Shown: piece after piece, positions 28,716 through 38,075 of the stretch
Numbering within the stretch: position 1 is the stretch's first letter
How the letters are laid out: every line of letters begins with the position of its first letter
DNA from: Exiguobacterium sp. s193
Lineage (GTDB): Bacteria; Bacillota; Bacilli; Exiguobacteriales; Exiguobacteriaceae
Direction: 5' to 3'
Assembly (NCBI RefSeq): GCF_018618755.1
Contig: NZ_JACSMR010000001.1
Span: 62,001 to 126,000, forward strand
Length of the DNA: 64,000 bases
Made by a program: the position numbers and the translations under genes
Notes under the pieces: model-generated
Databases searched by the model: none
What the model saw: only the letters and a program-made list of their open reading frames with translations
Told to the model about the DNA's origin: nothing

Positions 28716-30074
28716 TTACTTTTTAAAGCGGGCAATCGCCCGTTTACGCGCCATATCATGATCGACGATTGGTTTCGGGTAATCATAGTCGATCCGTTGT
28801 TGATCGGTCGGCTCATGAATGAACTTGTTTGGCAAATCTTTAATCTCTGGTACATACTGGCGGATAAATGCTCCTGACGCATCAAACTTCTTCGATTGTG
28901 TCGTCGGATTGAAGACTCGGAAATATGGCACAGCGTCCGTTCCGACGGAAGCCGCCCATTGCCATCCCCCGATATTCGAAGCCGCTTCATAGTCGACTAA
29001 TTTCTGTTGGAAATACTGCTCCCCTTTTTGCCAGTCAATCAATAAATCTTTTGTTAAGAAAGAAGCGACAATCATCCGAAGCCGGTTATGCATCCATCCG
29101 GTCGTATTGAGTTGACGCATCGCGGCATCGACGATCGGGTAACCCGTCTGACCGTTTGACCAGGCATCAAATCCTGCTTCATCCTCTTCCCATTCGATTG
29201 CCGTATATTGTTCGTTTACGGGGAGACGTTTCGCTTCTGGGTAATGCATCAAAATCGTATAGTAAAATTCACGCCAAATCAATTCTGTCAAATACGTCTG
29301 CTTCCCTTCAGAATCTCCTGCCTGCTCTACCGCCGCATAAATCGTCCGGACCCCAATCTCCCCTGTTCGAAGATAACGCGACATTAAGCTCGTTCCATCG
29401 ACTGCCGGAAGATCGCGTTGCTTTTGATAGTCGGTCAATCCGTTCGAGATGAAGTGCTCGAGCCGTTTTTTAGCAGCCGCTTCGCCAACATTAAAATCAA
29501 TCTCCGTTTGAGCCGATTTAAAATATGCTTGGATGAACGCATTGTCATGACGGCGCTTATGGTACTGTGCCTGAAGCAGTTTCACGTCAACGGACACCGG
29601 CTCCGGTAATTCTTTTTTCAAGAACGCGTTTTTATACGGGGTGAATACTTTATAATAGCCCCCGTCATTTTTTTTGACCGCATGTGGATGTAACAGATGC
29701 CGGTCAAGCAACCGTTCCGTCTTTTTTGTTCCCCGCTTTTTAATGATGGCATCGTCTCGTGTTTTAAACGGTTCAACATACTCTGCGTTAAAGAGTAGCC
29801 GGTCCGCCATATCCGTTTCCTCGAGGAATGTTTTTTCGTCACCTTCGATAAACCGGATCGGCAATCCGATTGACTTACAGTTCTCCGAAAAGTTTTCCAA
29901 TGCTTGGAAAAAATACTGTTGCCGGGCATCATATGCACCGATATAATCCGGATTCAGCCAAAAGACGAACTCGACCGTCGCCTGTTTGTCTTGTTCAAGG
30001 TACTCGACGGCTTTCGCAAACAGTTGGTTATCTTGTAACCGAAAATCACTTCGAATCCAACAGATGATGTTCAT
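28716..30074 (-). CDS. phrB: Deoxyribodipyrimidine photolyase
   Basis: Light-dependent repair enzyme for cyclobutane pyrimidine dimers. The N-terminal antenna domain starts MNIICWIRSDFRLQDN. The C-terminal FAD domain has ELIWREFYY, GYPIVDAAMRQLNTTGWMHNR and NIGGWQWAASVGTDA, the class I photolyase pattern with the Trp-rich DNA-binding segment. 452 residues. It is an insertion relative to the B. subtilis order, between ctaA and pyc, and has its own ribosome site GGAGGAAAC. Confidence 0.95.
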   Translation of the reverse strand: MNIICWIRSDFRLQDNQLFAKAVEYLEQDKQATVEFVFWLNPDYIGAYDARQQYFFQALENFSENCKSIGLPIRFIEGDEKTFLEETDMADRLLFNAEYVEPFKTRDDAIIKKRGTKKTERLLDRHLLHPHAVKKNDGGYYKVFTPYKNAFLKKELPEPVSVDVKLLQAQYHKRRHDNAFIQAYFKSAQTEIDFNVGEAAAKKRLEHFISNGLTDYQKQRDLPAVDGTSLMSRYLRTGEIGVRTIYAAVEQAGDSEGKQTYLTELIWREFYYTILMHYPEAKRLPVNEQYTAIEWEEDEAGFDAWSNGQTGYPIVDAAMRQLNTTGWMHNRLRMIVASFLTKDLLIDWQKGEQYFQQKLVDYEAASNIGGWQWAASVGTDAVPYFRVFNPTTQSKKFDASGAFIRQYVPEIKDLPNKFIHEPTDQQRIDYDYPKPIVDHDMARKRAIARFKK

Positions 30075-30103
30075 ACGTTTCCTCCTGAAGATTTAAATTG
30101 ACA

Positions 30104-30141
30104 GAAAAACAGGCAAACGCATGGCGCCTTGCCTGTTTTTC
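30104..30141 (-). terminator. Terminator of the ftsW-pyc unit
   Basis: AAAAACAGGC...GCCTGTTTTT with a 16-base loop (plus-strand reading), 42 bases after the pyc stop. The T run on the minus strand is clear. Confidence 0.85.
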
Positions 30142-30182
30142 ATCGTACTTATTTCAAATGCCCTTAAACGGATCTAAACCAA

Positions 30183-33100
30183 TTAAATAAACTCAACCAA
30201 TAAATCTTGGCTGGCGATGGCTTCGCCTTCCTTCACATGAACGGCTTTGATTTCGCCATCTTCCGGTGCTTGAATCGTCGTCTCCATCTTCATCGCTTCT
30301 GTAACGAGTAACTGCTCCCCTTTACGGACACGTGTACCTGGCTCGACAAGCACTTTCAAGACGCTACCCGGCATCGAGGCGCCGATTTGTTTCGGGTTCG
30401 ATCGGTCTGCTTTCGGGCGACTTGACGAACTTTCCTTGATACTGATGTCTTTGACTTCGACTTCACGGGGAACACCATTCATTTCGTAATAAATGATCCG
30501 GACGCCATGATCGTCTGGCTGTCCGACTTGAATCAACTTGAGATATAACGTCTTGCCTCGTTCGATTTCCACTTCAATCGTCTCACCGAGTCGCATACCA
30601 TGGAAGAATGTGCTCGTATCGAGGACAGACACATTTCCGTACCGTTCGATGTACGAACTGTAATCCATGAACACTTTCGGATAGAGCGCGTACGCGAGTG
30701 CATCGAATTCTGTGATCGGTCGTTCCAGTTTTTCGAAGAGCTCGTGTTTAATCGCATCGAAGTTGAGTGGCTCCATCATTTTTCCAGGACGTTCTGTCAA
30801 CGGAGCAACCCCTTTAAGAATCGCATCTTGCACTTGTTTCGGGAAACCGTCCGGCGGTGTACCGAGTTCCCCTTTCATCAGTTCAACGACAGAATCCGGG
30901 AAATCGAGTGTGCGCGCCCGGTGTAACACATCGTCTTCCGTCAGGTTATGTTGGACCATGAACAACGCCATGTCCCCTACGACCTTAGATGATGGTGTTA
31001 CTTTGACGATGTCACCGAATAACATGTTGACGCGTGCATACATACTCTTCACTTCTGACCAGCGATCGCCGAGTCCGACGGCTTTTGCTTGTTGCTGTAG
31101 ATTCGAGTATTGTCCACCTGGCATTTCATGATCGTAGACCGTCGGATTCGGTGCTAACATATCCAGTTCAAATGCTTTGTATAAGTGGCGGACATCTTGC
31201 CAATAATCTGAAATTTGTTCGAACTTTTGTGCTGAAACGAGTGGCTGACGTGCATGACCGCTCAAGGCATGGATTAAGCTACCACCAGCTGGTTGACTCG
31301 TCAAACCGGCCATACTCGAAGCCGCGACATCAACGACGTCAACTCCCGCGTCGACAGCCCGTGCATACGTGTAAATCCCGTTTCCACTTGCGTCATGCGT
31401 GTGCAGGTGAATCGGAAGGTCGACGGCATCTTTTAAGGCGGAGACTAATGCATAAGCTGCCTCCGGCTTTAAGAGACCGGCCATATCTTTGATTGCGATG
31501 ATATGAGCCCCGCTTGCCTCAAGTTGTTTTGCTAATTTGACGTAATACGGCAGGTGATACTTCGGACGATTCGCATCAAACAAATCTCCTGTATAACAGA
31601 CGGCTGCTTCTGCGATTTTCCCAGTCGGTAAGACGGCGTCAATCGCTAATTGAATCGATTCTGGGTTGTTCAAGCTATCAAAGATCCGGAAGACATCAAC
31701 ACCTGCTTGTGCCGCTTCTTTGACGAAGGCATGGATGACGTTATCCGGATAGTTTTTATACCCGACCGCGTTCGCCCCACGTAACAACATTTGAATCAAG
31801 ACGTTTGGCATGTGTTCGCGTAATTTCATCAGACGGTTCCAAGGATCTTCTGATAAGAAACGGTAGGCCACATCAAATGTCGCACCACCCCACGCTTCGA
31901 TGGAGAACAATTCCGGTAATAATTTTGCTTCCGCTTCCGCAATCGCAACCAAGTCTTTCGTACGCATCCGCGTTGCCAGTAACGATTGGTGTGCGTCACG
32001 GAACGTCGTGTCCGTCAGCAAGACCTGTTCTTGTGCTTTCACCCAGTTCGCGACACCGACTGGTCCTTCTGCATCGAGAATCGCCTTTGTTCCTGCTTGG
32101 TAGGTCGCTGGCAAGTCTTTCGGAATCCGGACATCACGCGCAAGTGGCTTGTCGATTTTTCCGATGCCAGGGAATCCGTTGACCGAAACTTCTCCGATAT
32201 ACTTCAACAATTTTGTTCCCCGGTCTTGCCGTTTCGGGAAGATGAACAATTCCTTCGTATCATCGATGAACGATGTATTGTAATCGCCACTGATGAACGC
32301 ATGGTGCTTCAAGACGTTACTTAAGAATGGAATGTTCGTTTTGATCCCACGAATCCGGAACTCGCTTAAGTTACGACTCATCTTCGCGACTGCTTGATCG
32401 TACGTTAACCCATGTGTCGAAATCTTCACGAGTAAGGAGTCATAATACGGTGAAATTTCTGCACCGACATATGCATTCCCGCCATCAAGACGGACACCGA
32501 AACCGCCCGGTGAGCGGTATGCTTTAATTTTCCCTGTGTCTGGCAAGAATCCATTTTCAGGATCTTCTGATGTAATTCGGCTTTGAATCGCAAACCCAAG
32601 CATTTGGATGTCTTCTTGCAACGGAATACCGACTAACTCACTGTGGAGTGACTCGCCTTCTGCAACACGAATTTGTGTTTGGACGATGTCAACACCCGTG
32701 ATCATCTCGGTGATGGTATGCTCGACCTGAACACGCGGATTGACTTCGATGAAGTAAAACGACTCATCTTGCGTCACGAGGAACTCGACCGTTCCCGCAT
32801 TTTCATAGCCGACATGTTTCATCAATGTAACGGCTGCATCACAAATTTTCTTCCGTCCTGCATCAGATAGCGTCACGCATGGTGCCACTTCAACAACTTT
32901 TTGGTGCCGGCGCTGGACCGAGCAATCCCGTTCAAATAAATGAATGATATTCCCGTGCCCGTCCCCGATGATTTGGACTTCGATATGTTTCGGTCGTTCA
33001 ATTAGCTTTTCAATGTAAATCTCATCTGATCCGAAAGCCTTTAGGGCTTCCGACTTCGCACGCTCAATCATCTCCGGGAGCTCTTCTTCCGTCCGGACGA

Positions 33101-33617
33101 CACGCATACCACGTCCCCCACCGCCAAGCGATGCTTTGACCATTAATGGATAGCCTGCTTTTGCGGCGAACGCATATGCTTCTTCGATCGTCGAAATGGG
33201 ACCGTCCGTACCTGGAATGACAGGAAGCCCTGCTTCAATCGCCGTCGTACGGGCTCGGACCTTATCTCCGAATTTATACAGGTGTTCTTCCTGAGGGCCG
33301 ATGAAGATGATTCCTTCTTCGCGACAACGTTTTGCGAGTTCGATATTTTCAGATAAGAAGCCATAACCCGGGTGGATTGCATCACACTCTGCTTGTTTCG
33401 CAGTCGCAATAATCCCTTCGATATCAAGATAGGCTTCAATCGGTTTTTTCCCTTCACCAATCCGGTATGCTTCGTCTGCTTTATACCGGTGAAGCGACCC
33501 CATATCTTCTCTCGAATAGATGGCAACGGTCCGAATCCCTAGTTCGGTTGCTGCCCGGAATACACGAATCGCGATTTCACCGCGGTTTGCTACAAGAATC
33601 TTTTTGATTTTAGTCAA
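30183..33617 (-). CDS. pyc: Pyruvate carboxylase
   Basis: Biotin enzyme converting pyruvate, bicarbonate and ATP to oxaloacetate. 1144 residues with all domains in order: biotin carboxylase (start KKILVANRGEIAIRVFRA; ATP loop KASLGGGGRGMRVV; EVNPRVQVEHT), carboxyltransferase (about 530-800; TFRDAHQSLLATR, IKDMAGLLKP, HLHTHDASGN), and the biotinyl domain with EAMKMET near 1110. Its first 8 bases overlap the end of ftsW, so the two are cotranscribed. Confidence 0.98.
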   Translation of the reverse strand: MTKIKKILVANRGEIAIRVFRAATELGIRTVAIYSREDMGSLHRYKADEAYRIGEGKKPIEAYLDIEGIIATAKQAECDAIHPGYGFLSENIELAKRCREEGIIFIGPQEEHLYKFGDKVRARTTAIEAGLPVIPGTDGPISTIEEAYAFAAKAGYPLMVKASLGGGGRGMRVVRTEEELPEMIERAKSEALKAFGSDEIYIEKLIERPKHIEVQIIGDGHGNIIHLFERDCSVQRRHQKVVEVAPCVTLSDAGRKKICDAAVTLMKHVGYENAGTVEFLVTQDESFYFIEVNPRVQVEHTITEMITGVDIVQTQIRVAEGESLHSELVGIPLQEDIQMLGFAIQSRITSEDPENGFLPDTGKIKAYRSPGGFGVRLDGGNAYVGAEISPYYDSLLVKISTHGLTYDQAVAKMSRNLSEFRIRGIKTNIPFLSNVLKHHAFISGDYNTSFIDDTKELFIFPKRQDRGTKLLKYIGEVSVNGFPGIGKIDKPLARDVRIPKDLPATYQAGTKAILDAEGPVGVANWVKAQEQVLLTDTTFRDAHQSLLATRMRTKDLVAIAEAEAKLLPELFSIEAWGGATFDVAYRFLSEDPWNRLMKLREHMPNVLIQMLLRGANAVGYKNYPDNVIHAFVKEAAQAGVDVFRIFDSLNNPESIQLAIDAVLPTGKIAEAAVCYTGDLFDANRPKYHLPYYVKLAKQLEASGAHIIAIKDMAGLLKPEAAYALVSALKDAVDLPIHLHTHDASGNGIYTYARAVDAGVDVVDVAASSMAGLTSQPAGGSLIHALSGHARQPLVSAQKFEQISDYWQDVRHLYKAFELDMLAPNPTVYDHEMPGGQYSNLQQQAKAVGLGDRWSEVKSMYARVNMLFGDIVKVTPSSKVVGDMALFMVQHNLTEDDVLHRARTLDFPDSVVELMKGELGTPPDGFPKQVQDAILKGVAPLTERPGKMMEPLNFDAIKHELFEKLERPITEFDALAYALYPKVFMDYSSYIERYGNVSVLDTSTFFHGMRLGETIEVEIERGKTLYLKLIQVGQPDDHGVRIIYYEMNGVPREVEVKDISIKESSSSRPKADRSNPKQIGASMPGSVLKVLVEPGTRVRKGEQLLVTEAMKMETTIQAPEDGEIKAVHVKEGEAIASQDLLVEFI

Positions 33618-34881
33618 CTGATGCTCCCCCTTTTGTTAACGAACTCGTCGCGCTCATCGTACGTGCTTCTTGCACTTCTTTATGATACGCTATTCGATGT
33701 TTGTTTTGCATGGAAATATTCGCCAGTACACCAAGCATCGTACTCATGACGAGTAGCGATGATCCTCCATAGCTGATGAATGGCAAAGTGACGCCTGTCC
33801 CCGGAAAGAGACCGGACATGGCTCCGATGTTAATGACTGTCTGAATGAAGATGATGGATGAGATACCAAGCGCCATCATGCTCGAGTAAAGCGAGACGCA
33901 CTGTTGGGCGATTTTCGCTCCTTGGAACATCAAGAAGAACAATAATCCAAGAACGACGAGGACACCGACGAACCCGAGCTCTTCTGAGATGATGGACATG
34001 ATATAATCCGTCTCTGGTTCGGGAAGGTATCCGTACTTCTGAAAACTATTCCCAAGCCCAACCCCAAATAATCCACCATGGGCGATCGAGATCACTGAAT
34101 TGATTAATTGGTATCCTTTTCCCTCCGCATCAAGAAACGGGTTAAAGATGACATGGATCCGGCGCAGCTGGTTATCTGAAAAGTTGTTATAGGAGTAGAT
34201 TCCGACCATCGGAAGAAGGACGAGTCCTAACGTAATATAACCACTCGGTAAACCGACAGCAAACCAAATCATTGCCATGATCAACAATAAGATGAAGAGA
34301 CCACCGTCATCCGGTTGCATCCGGATGATGATTGCGTAAGGTGCGAGCAACACGAGCATCGGGATAAAAATCCAATCGGAAAAGCTAAGTAACATACGTT
34401 TCCAGAATGAAGACGGAGAAATTTGACGATGAATGAAGTGATGGACGATTCCGATGACACCATTCAATGTCCCCTTCTGCCGTTGATCAAAATAATTGGC
34501 TAATCCGACAATCAAAACAAATTTACAGAGTTCAATCGGCTGGATTAAGAAAATGCCGAAGTTCAACCATGCCCGTGCCCCGTTCAACGGTTCAGAAAAT
34601 AAGGTCGCCATCAACATACTCCAAGTGATGAAGTACAGGACTAAGCGAAAAATCGGTCCACGAAGGACTTCGTGGTTGAGGTGTGCGACGAATAAAAACG
34701 CCGCGATTGCCATTGCATCAAACATTAATTGTTTTTCAAAAAATGAGGTATTGGCATAATCCCCACCATTCCAAACACTTGCGCTGTATACCATCACTGT
34801 ACTGATCGCCATCAGAATGAGCATCGTAAAAAACAAGCGGAAGTCGAAAAATGCCCGTTTCTCTTTAAACTTCGATTGCAT
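33610..34881 (-). CDS. ftsW: Septal peptidoglycan polymerase FtsW (SEDS family)
   Basis: Ten-span SEDS glycosyltransferase that polymerises lipid II at the septum with a class B PBP. Family features are GARAWLNFG, QPIELCKFVLIV, QPDDGGLFIL and the C-terminal PFISYGGSSLLVMS. 423 residues. It is not in the wall cluster at 1-11 kb but upstream of pyc, as ylaO/ftsW is in B. subtilis. RBS AAAAGGGACGTGT precedes the ATG. Confidence 0.93.
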   Translation of the reverse strand: MQSKFKEKRAFFDFRLFFTMLILMAISTVMVYSASVWNGGDYANTSFFEKQLMFDAMAIAAFLFVAHLNHEVLRGPIFRLVLYFITWSMLMATLFSEPLNGARAWLNFGIFLIQPIELCKFVLIVGLANYFDQRQKGTLNGVIGIVHHFIHRQISPSSFWKRMLLSFSDWIFIPMLVLLAPYAIIIRMQPDDGGLFILLLIMAMIWFAVGLPSGYITLGLVLLPMVGIYSYNNFSDNQLRRIHVIFNPFLDAEGKGYQLINSVISIAHGGLFGVGLGNSFQKYGYLPEPETDYIMSIISEELGFVGVLVVLGLLFFLMFQGAKIAQQCVSLYSSMMALGISSIIFIQTVINIGAMSGLFPGTGVTLPFISYGGSSLLVMSTMLGVLANISMQNKHRIAYHKEVQEARTMSATSSLTKGGASVD

Positions 34882-34907
34882 ATGTACACGTCCCTTTTCT
34901 AGTTCTA

Positions 34908-34945
34908 AAAAAAAATACCCAAACGCCGCATTTCACGTTTGAGTA
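34908..34945 (-). terminator. Terminator of ylaN
   Basis: Minus-strand CTCAAACG-10 base loop-CGTTTGGG followed by TATTTTTTTTT. It lies directly after ylaN and before ftsW, so ftsW needs its own promoter or read-through. Confidence 0.8.
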
Positions 34946-34950
34946 GAAAA

Positions 34951-35229
34951 TCAGCACGTCTCCGCATCATGTAAGTCAGATAATTGCTGTTCGAGAGATT
35001 CAAGTAAACGTTTCCCTTCACTCGCATCAATCAGTTCAAGTCGAACGGCAAAATCAATTTGGCGCGACAATCCGAACATTTGTGTATCTAATACTTCCTC
35101 ATAAAGAGGACATTGTGGCATCGTTAAATTCGCAAGCTGGACCTCGATCAACCGGCGGATTTTTTGGGCATCCGCTTCTAGTAGCTCAAGAGCGCGCTGG
35201 CGATGAACTGTCCCGATTTCAGTTGACAA
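34951..35229 (-). CDS. ylaN: YlaN family protein (DUF1507; Fur-interacting Fpa type)
   Basis: 92-residue helical protein of the UPF0358/YlaN family. In B. subtilis and S. aureus YlaN binds iron and relieves Fur repression. Recognised by [41 protein letters not shown] split over the central helices. The TTG start follows GAGGAGGGATTGGA. It is upstream of ftsW, as in other Bacillales. Confidence 0.9.
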   Translation of the reverse strand: MSTEIGTVHRQRALELLEADAQKIRRLIEVQLANLTMPQCPLYEEVLDTQMFGLSRQIDFAVRLELIDASEGKRLLESLEQQLSDLHDAETC

Positions 35230-35309
35230 TCCAATCCCTCCTCATCAAATGACGCGTTCCTGTTATAGCTAAACTTTACCTTACTTTCGCCAACAATTCA
35301 ACGTTTCGG

Positions 35310-35315
35310 TATAAT
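35310..35315 (+). promoter_or_regulatory. Candidate -10 element for the gene at 35352
   Basis: TATAAT in GGTATAATGG, 36 bases before the ATG. No good -35 is visible at 16-18 bases, so only the -10 is called. Confidence 0.5.
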
Positions 35316-35351
35316 GGATTTGTAGGACTCACACATTTAGGGGGAATAAAG

Positions 35352-35813
35352 ATGATTTTTCCGATTACAGGTAAGGTACGCTACACGCTGACGATTGATC
35401 CGACCGTCTGGATCTTCGATGACCGTAAGATTGCGGTCGAACAAATCGGTCAGGAAACGGAGCATAATGCGGAAGAAGCCTATTATGCCAAAATGGGGGC
35501 TGCTTGGGATAAGGGGATCACGGAGGGGAGTCGGACCGACCACAATAAACCGATGACGCGCGAAGAAAAAGATGATGCGCTCAGAGGAACATTTGCCATG
35601 CCACTCCTTCCATTCATCATGAATGCGGAACCGTTAGAGGATGCAGCCCAGATTCGCTTTGAAGGCAGCGAGACACTCGAACTTCCACTCGAAGCATTGC
35701 CGCAACTCTATCTCCAATTTTCGAAAGATGGGAAAGTCTTAACAGACGGCCCCGTCCACTTGCTTTACCAAAACCAAATCATTCGGTCCGTCAACCGAAT
35801 CACCGTCGTCTGA
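35352..35813 (+). CDS. Conserved hypothetical protein
   Basis: 153-residue soluble acidic protein beginning MIFPITGKVRYTLTIDPTVW. I believe similar proteins occur in other Bacillales beside phoH, but I cannot name a family with certainty. It alternates predicted strands with a central charged helix (NAEEAYYAKMGAAWDKG) and has no catalytic motif, signal or membrane span. RBS TAGGGGGAAT precedes the ATG. It is convergent with phoH and shares a terminator with it. Confidence 0.7.
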   Translation: MIFPITGKVRYTLTIDPTVWIFDDRKIAVEQIGQETEHNAEEAYYAKMGAAWDKGITEGSRTDHNKPMTREEKDDALRGTFAMPLLPFIMNAEPLEDAAQIRFEGSETLELPLEALPQLYLQFSKDGKVLTDGPVHLLYQNQIIRSVNRITVV

Positions 35814-35819
35814 CAAACG

Positions 35820-35869
35820 AAAACGCCGCCCCTTCTACGTATTATGTAGCATGGGACGGCGTTTTTTTT
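35820..35869. terminator. Bidirectional terminator between the 35352 gene and phoH
   Basis: AAAACGCCG-CCCC...GGGA-CGGCGTTTTTTTT hairpin. Both strands give T runs. The phoH stop codon (35868) lies in the right-hand T tract, so both genes end in the same element. Confidence 0.85.
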
Positions 35870-37184
35870 AGAGTAAATCCGCGGCGAGCCGGGCCAGGTT
35901 CGACCGCTCTCCTTTAACGAGTTTGACGTGCCCCGTCATTTTTTCACCTTTTAAGCGTTCGACGGCATACGATAGTCCATTCGAGTATTCGTCGAGGTAC
36001 GGATGATCGATCTGTTGCGGATCACCGACCAGTACTATCTTCGAATTTTCTCCGACACGTGTCAAAATCGTTTTCACTTCATGTTTCGTTAAGTTTTGCG
36101 CCTCATCGATGATGATGAACTGTCCGGGCATGCTTCGCCCACGGATATAGGTCAACGCTTCGAGTTGAATCGACTTCATACCGGCAAGAATATTTCCTAA
36201 TTCATCACCTGATCCTGTATTGAATAGGTGTTCGAGGTTATCATAAATCGGTTGCATCCACGGACGAAGCTTTTCTTCCATCTCCCCCGGCAAGTAGCCG
36301 ATGTCATTTCCCATCGGTACGACCGGTCGCGCGACAACCAATTTTTTATACCGGTGTTCATCCTCGACTTGTAATAATCCGGCAGCGAGCGCGAGTAAGG
36401 TTTTCCCTGTCCCTGCTTTCCCAACGAGGGTTACGAGCGGCACATCGTCTCGTAACAACAGCTCAAATGCCATCCGCTGTTGTACATTTCTCGGTACGAC
36501 ACCCCAGACTTGATCGATGTCGAGCGAGAGCGAACGGATGATCGGCATCTCTTGATCGACGACCGCGAGTGCCGATGCCTTGGAGACGTTACTCTTTAAG
36601 ACGACGAATTGATTCGGGTGCACCTTTTCCTTCAACACATCAACAGAAATACGTTTATCCTTGTAAAAGGCATCGATGTACTCTTGATCGACGACCGCTT
36701 CGACGAATCCTGTGTAGAGTCCCGTCAAATCGGAAATATGGTCCGTCAAATAATCTTCTGCGACGAGTCCGTAGGCATCTGCTTTGACACGAACGAGAAT
36801 ATCCTTTGAAACGAGGATGACATCACGTCCACTTTGTAATTCCTGTTGTTCACGGTGAATCGACCATGCGAGTTCAAGAATTTTATTATCGTTCGATTCA
36901 TGTGTGAACGGTGAGACGTCACTAATCGTATCCCCGATGTCGACGCGGAGAATTCCTCCGTTACCAAGCGGTACACCTGCATGTAAGTGTCCCGTTTCGC
37001 GTAGTTGGTCCAGGATACGCGCCGTTTCCCGTGCATTCCGTCCGACTTCATCCATGTTTCGTTTTTTTCCATCTAATTCTTCTAAGACGATTGCCGGGAT
37101 GACGACATCATGTTCTTGGAATTGGAATAAAGACAACGGATCATGAAGCATGACATTGGTATCGAGCACGTATATTTTTTTCAT
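35868..37184 (-). CDS. phoH: PhoH family ATPase with N-terminal PIN domain (PhoH2, YlaK)
   Basis: PIN-PhoH protein, a class with RNA helicase/ribonuclease activity in characterised homologues. The PIN domain starts KKIYVLDTNVMLHDPL with acidic residues (LEELDGKKRN; ESNDNKILELA). The PhoH domain has Walker A LVGKAGTGKTLLALA near residue 255 and Walker B FIIIDEAQNLT, then GDPQQIDHP. 438 residues. Downstream of the PNPOx-like gene in the same direction. Confidence 0.92.
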   Translation of the reverse strand: MKKIYVLDTNVMLHDPLSLFQFQEHDVVIPAIVLEELDGKKRNMDEVGRNARETARILDQLRETGHLHAGVPLGNGGILRVDIGDTISDVSPFTHESNDNKILELAWSIHREQQELQSGRDVILVSKDILVRVKADAYGLVAEDYLTDHISDLTGLYTGFVEAVVDQEYIDAFYKDKRISVDVLKEKVHPNQFVVLKSNVSKASALAVVDQEMPIIRSLSLDIDQVWGVVPRNVQQRMAFELLLRDDVPLVTLVGKAGTGKTLLALAAGLLQVEDEHRYKKLVVARPVVPMGNDIGYLPGEMEEKLRPWMQPIYDNLEHLFNTGSGDELGNILAGMKSIQLEALTYIRGRSMPGQFIIIDEAQNLTKHEVKTILTRVGENSKIVLVGDPQQIDHPYLDEYSNGLSYAVERLKGEKMTGHVKLVKGERSNLARLAADLL

Positions 37185-37223
37185 TCCATCGTTCGCCCCT
37201 TTAGAGTCGAGTTTTGATGAATG

Positions 37224-37676
37224 TTACGCTTTTAATATCGCATGGAGTTGTTGATCTAAACGCATGGCTGCCATTTCATCATATGTCTTATCGACACGTG
37301 GACGATTGGATACAGCCGCTCCGTAAAATAAGATATCTCGCACTTCCTCTACCTGCCCCTCATAAAATGCAAGTTTGAGCGGTAATTCAGCTTTCGGATC
37401 CCACGCCTTAACATCTGTACAGGTCAGACTATACGTCGATTGATCAGCAAAGAAAATCAAGGTGAAGACCGGATGTTCTGCTAACGTTTTTACGATGTGA
37501 GAATCCGCTTCGATCGCAAATCGAACCGTTTGTTCATCTTTTGCATAAACCCAGCTGATTGCATGGGTGATGGGCCAACTTTTTGATTTGTCATGTGTGA
37601 TTAAAAAGACAAGTGGCAGATCGGATAGCGCGTTAAGTTGTGCTGGATTCAGACGATGTTCCATCTTATTTGCCAT
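37224..37676 (-). CDS. Pyridoxamine 5'-phosphate oxidase-like protein
   Basis: 150-residue protein with a split beta-barrel flavin-binding pattern (LSDLPLVFLITHDKSKSWPITHAISWVYAKDE spread over strands 1-3; HPVFTLIFFADQSTYSLTCTDVKA). It resembles small PNPOx-fold proteins found near phoH in Bacillales. Cofactor and substrate are unknown. The ATG follows GAGGGGGGTGACACC. It is 39 bases upstream of phoH and probably cotranscribed. Confidence 0.6.
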   Translation of the reverse strand: MANKMEHRLNPAQLNALSDLPLVFLITHDKSKSWPITHAISWVYAKDEQTVRFAIEADSHIVKTLAEHPVFTLIFFADQSTYSLTCTDVKAWDPKAELPLKLAFYEGQVEEVRDILFYGAAVSNRPRVDKTYDEMAAMRLDQQLHAILKA

Positions 37677-37796
37677 GGTGTCACCCCCCTCTTTTTCTTA
37701 CTGACTTACTTTCGAGGCATGCTATTCGATTCCCTTTTTTACATCTGAATAATCTATTAATATGGTATACTAGGAAAAAAAGAGGAGGACCTCGAA

Positions 37797-38000
37797 ATGC
37801 GTGTGAAATGTACACTCTGCGACAAGCGGGAAACGATCGATGATTGGTCCTTCGCAGCAAAACGCTTACGTAATAAACCCGTTCGCGTCTATTTGTGCGA
37901 CGAATGTAATGAACGGATCGCGCAGCGAACAGCGGTGCGGGAAGAGACCGGAAACTTTAACTTATATCCGACGTGGGCGTCGACTAAAAAAAGATGGTAA
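37797..38000 (+). CDS. ylaI: YlaI family zinc-ribbon protein (DUF2197)
   Basis: 67-residue basic protein with two CxxC pairs, Cys5/Cys8 and Cys34/Cys37, which should bind one zinc. Matches B. subtilis YlaI in size and position between ylaH and phoH. Function unknown. RBS AGAGGAGGACC precedes the ATG; TATACT at 37766-37771 could be its -10. Confidence 0.85.
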   Translation: MRVKCTLCDKRETIDDWSFAAKRLRNKPVRVYLCDECNERIAQRTAVREETGNFNLYPTWASTKKRW

Positions 38001-38029
38001 CCGTTCACTTTCTATGCTGAAGTAATTTT

Positions 38030-38070
38030 AAAACCGCTCTGACCGATTCAGAAGGTCCGAGCGGTTTTCG
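38030..38070. terminator. Bidirectional terminator between ylaI and the sugar dehydrogenase gene
   Basis: AAAACCGCTC-19 base loop-GAGCGGTTTT, symmetrical, with A/T runs on both sides. Lies between two convergent genes. Confidence 0.85.
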
Positions 38071-38075
38071 ACCGT

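Noticed and set aside
28251-28877. 208-codon open frame across the 3' end of ctaA and into the photolyase gene
   Set aside because: It is an overlapping frame of ctaA and antisense to the photolyase and crosses the ctaA terminator; no family resemblance.
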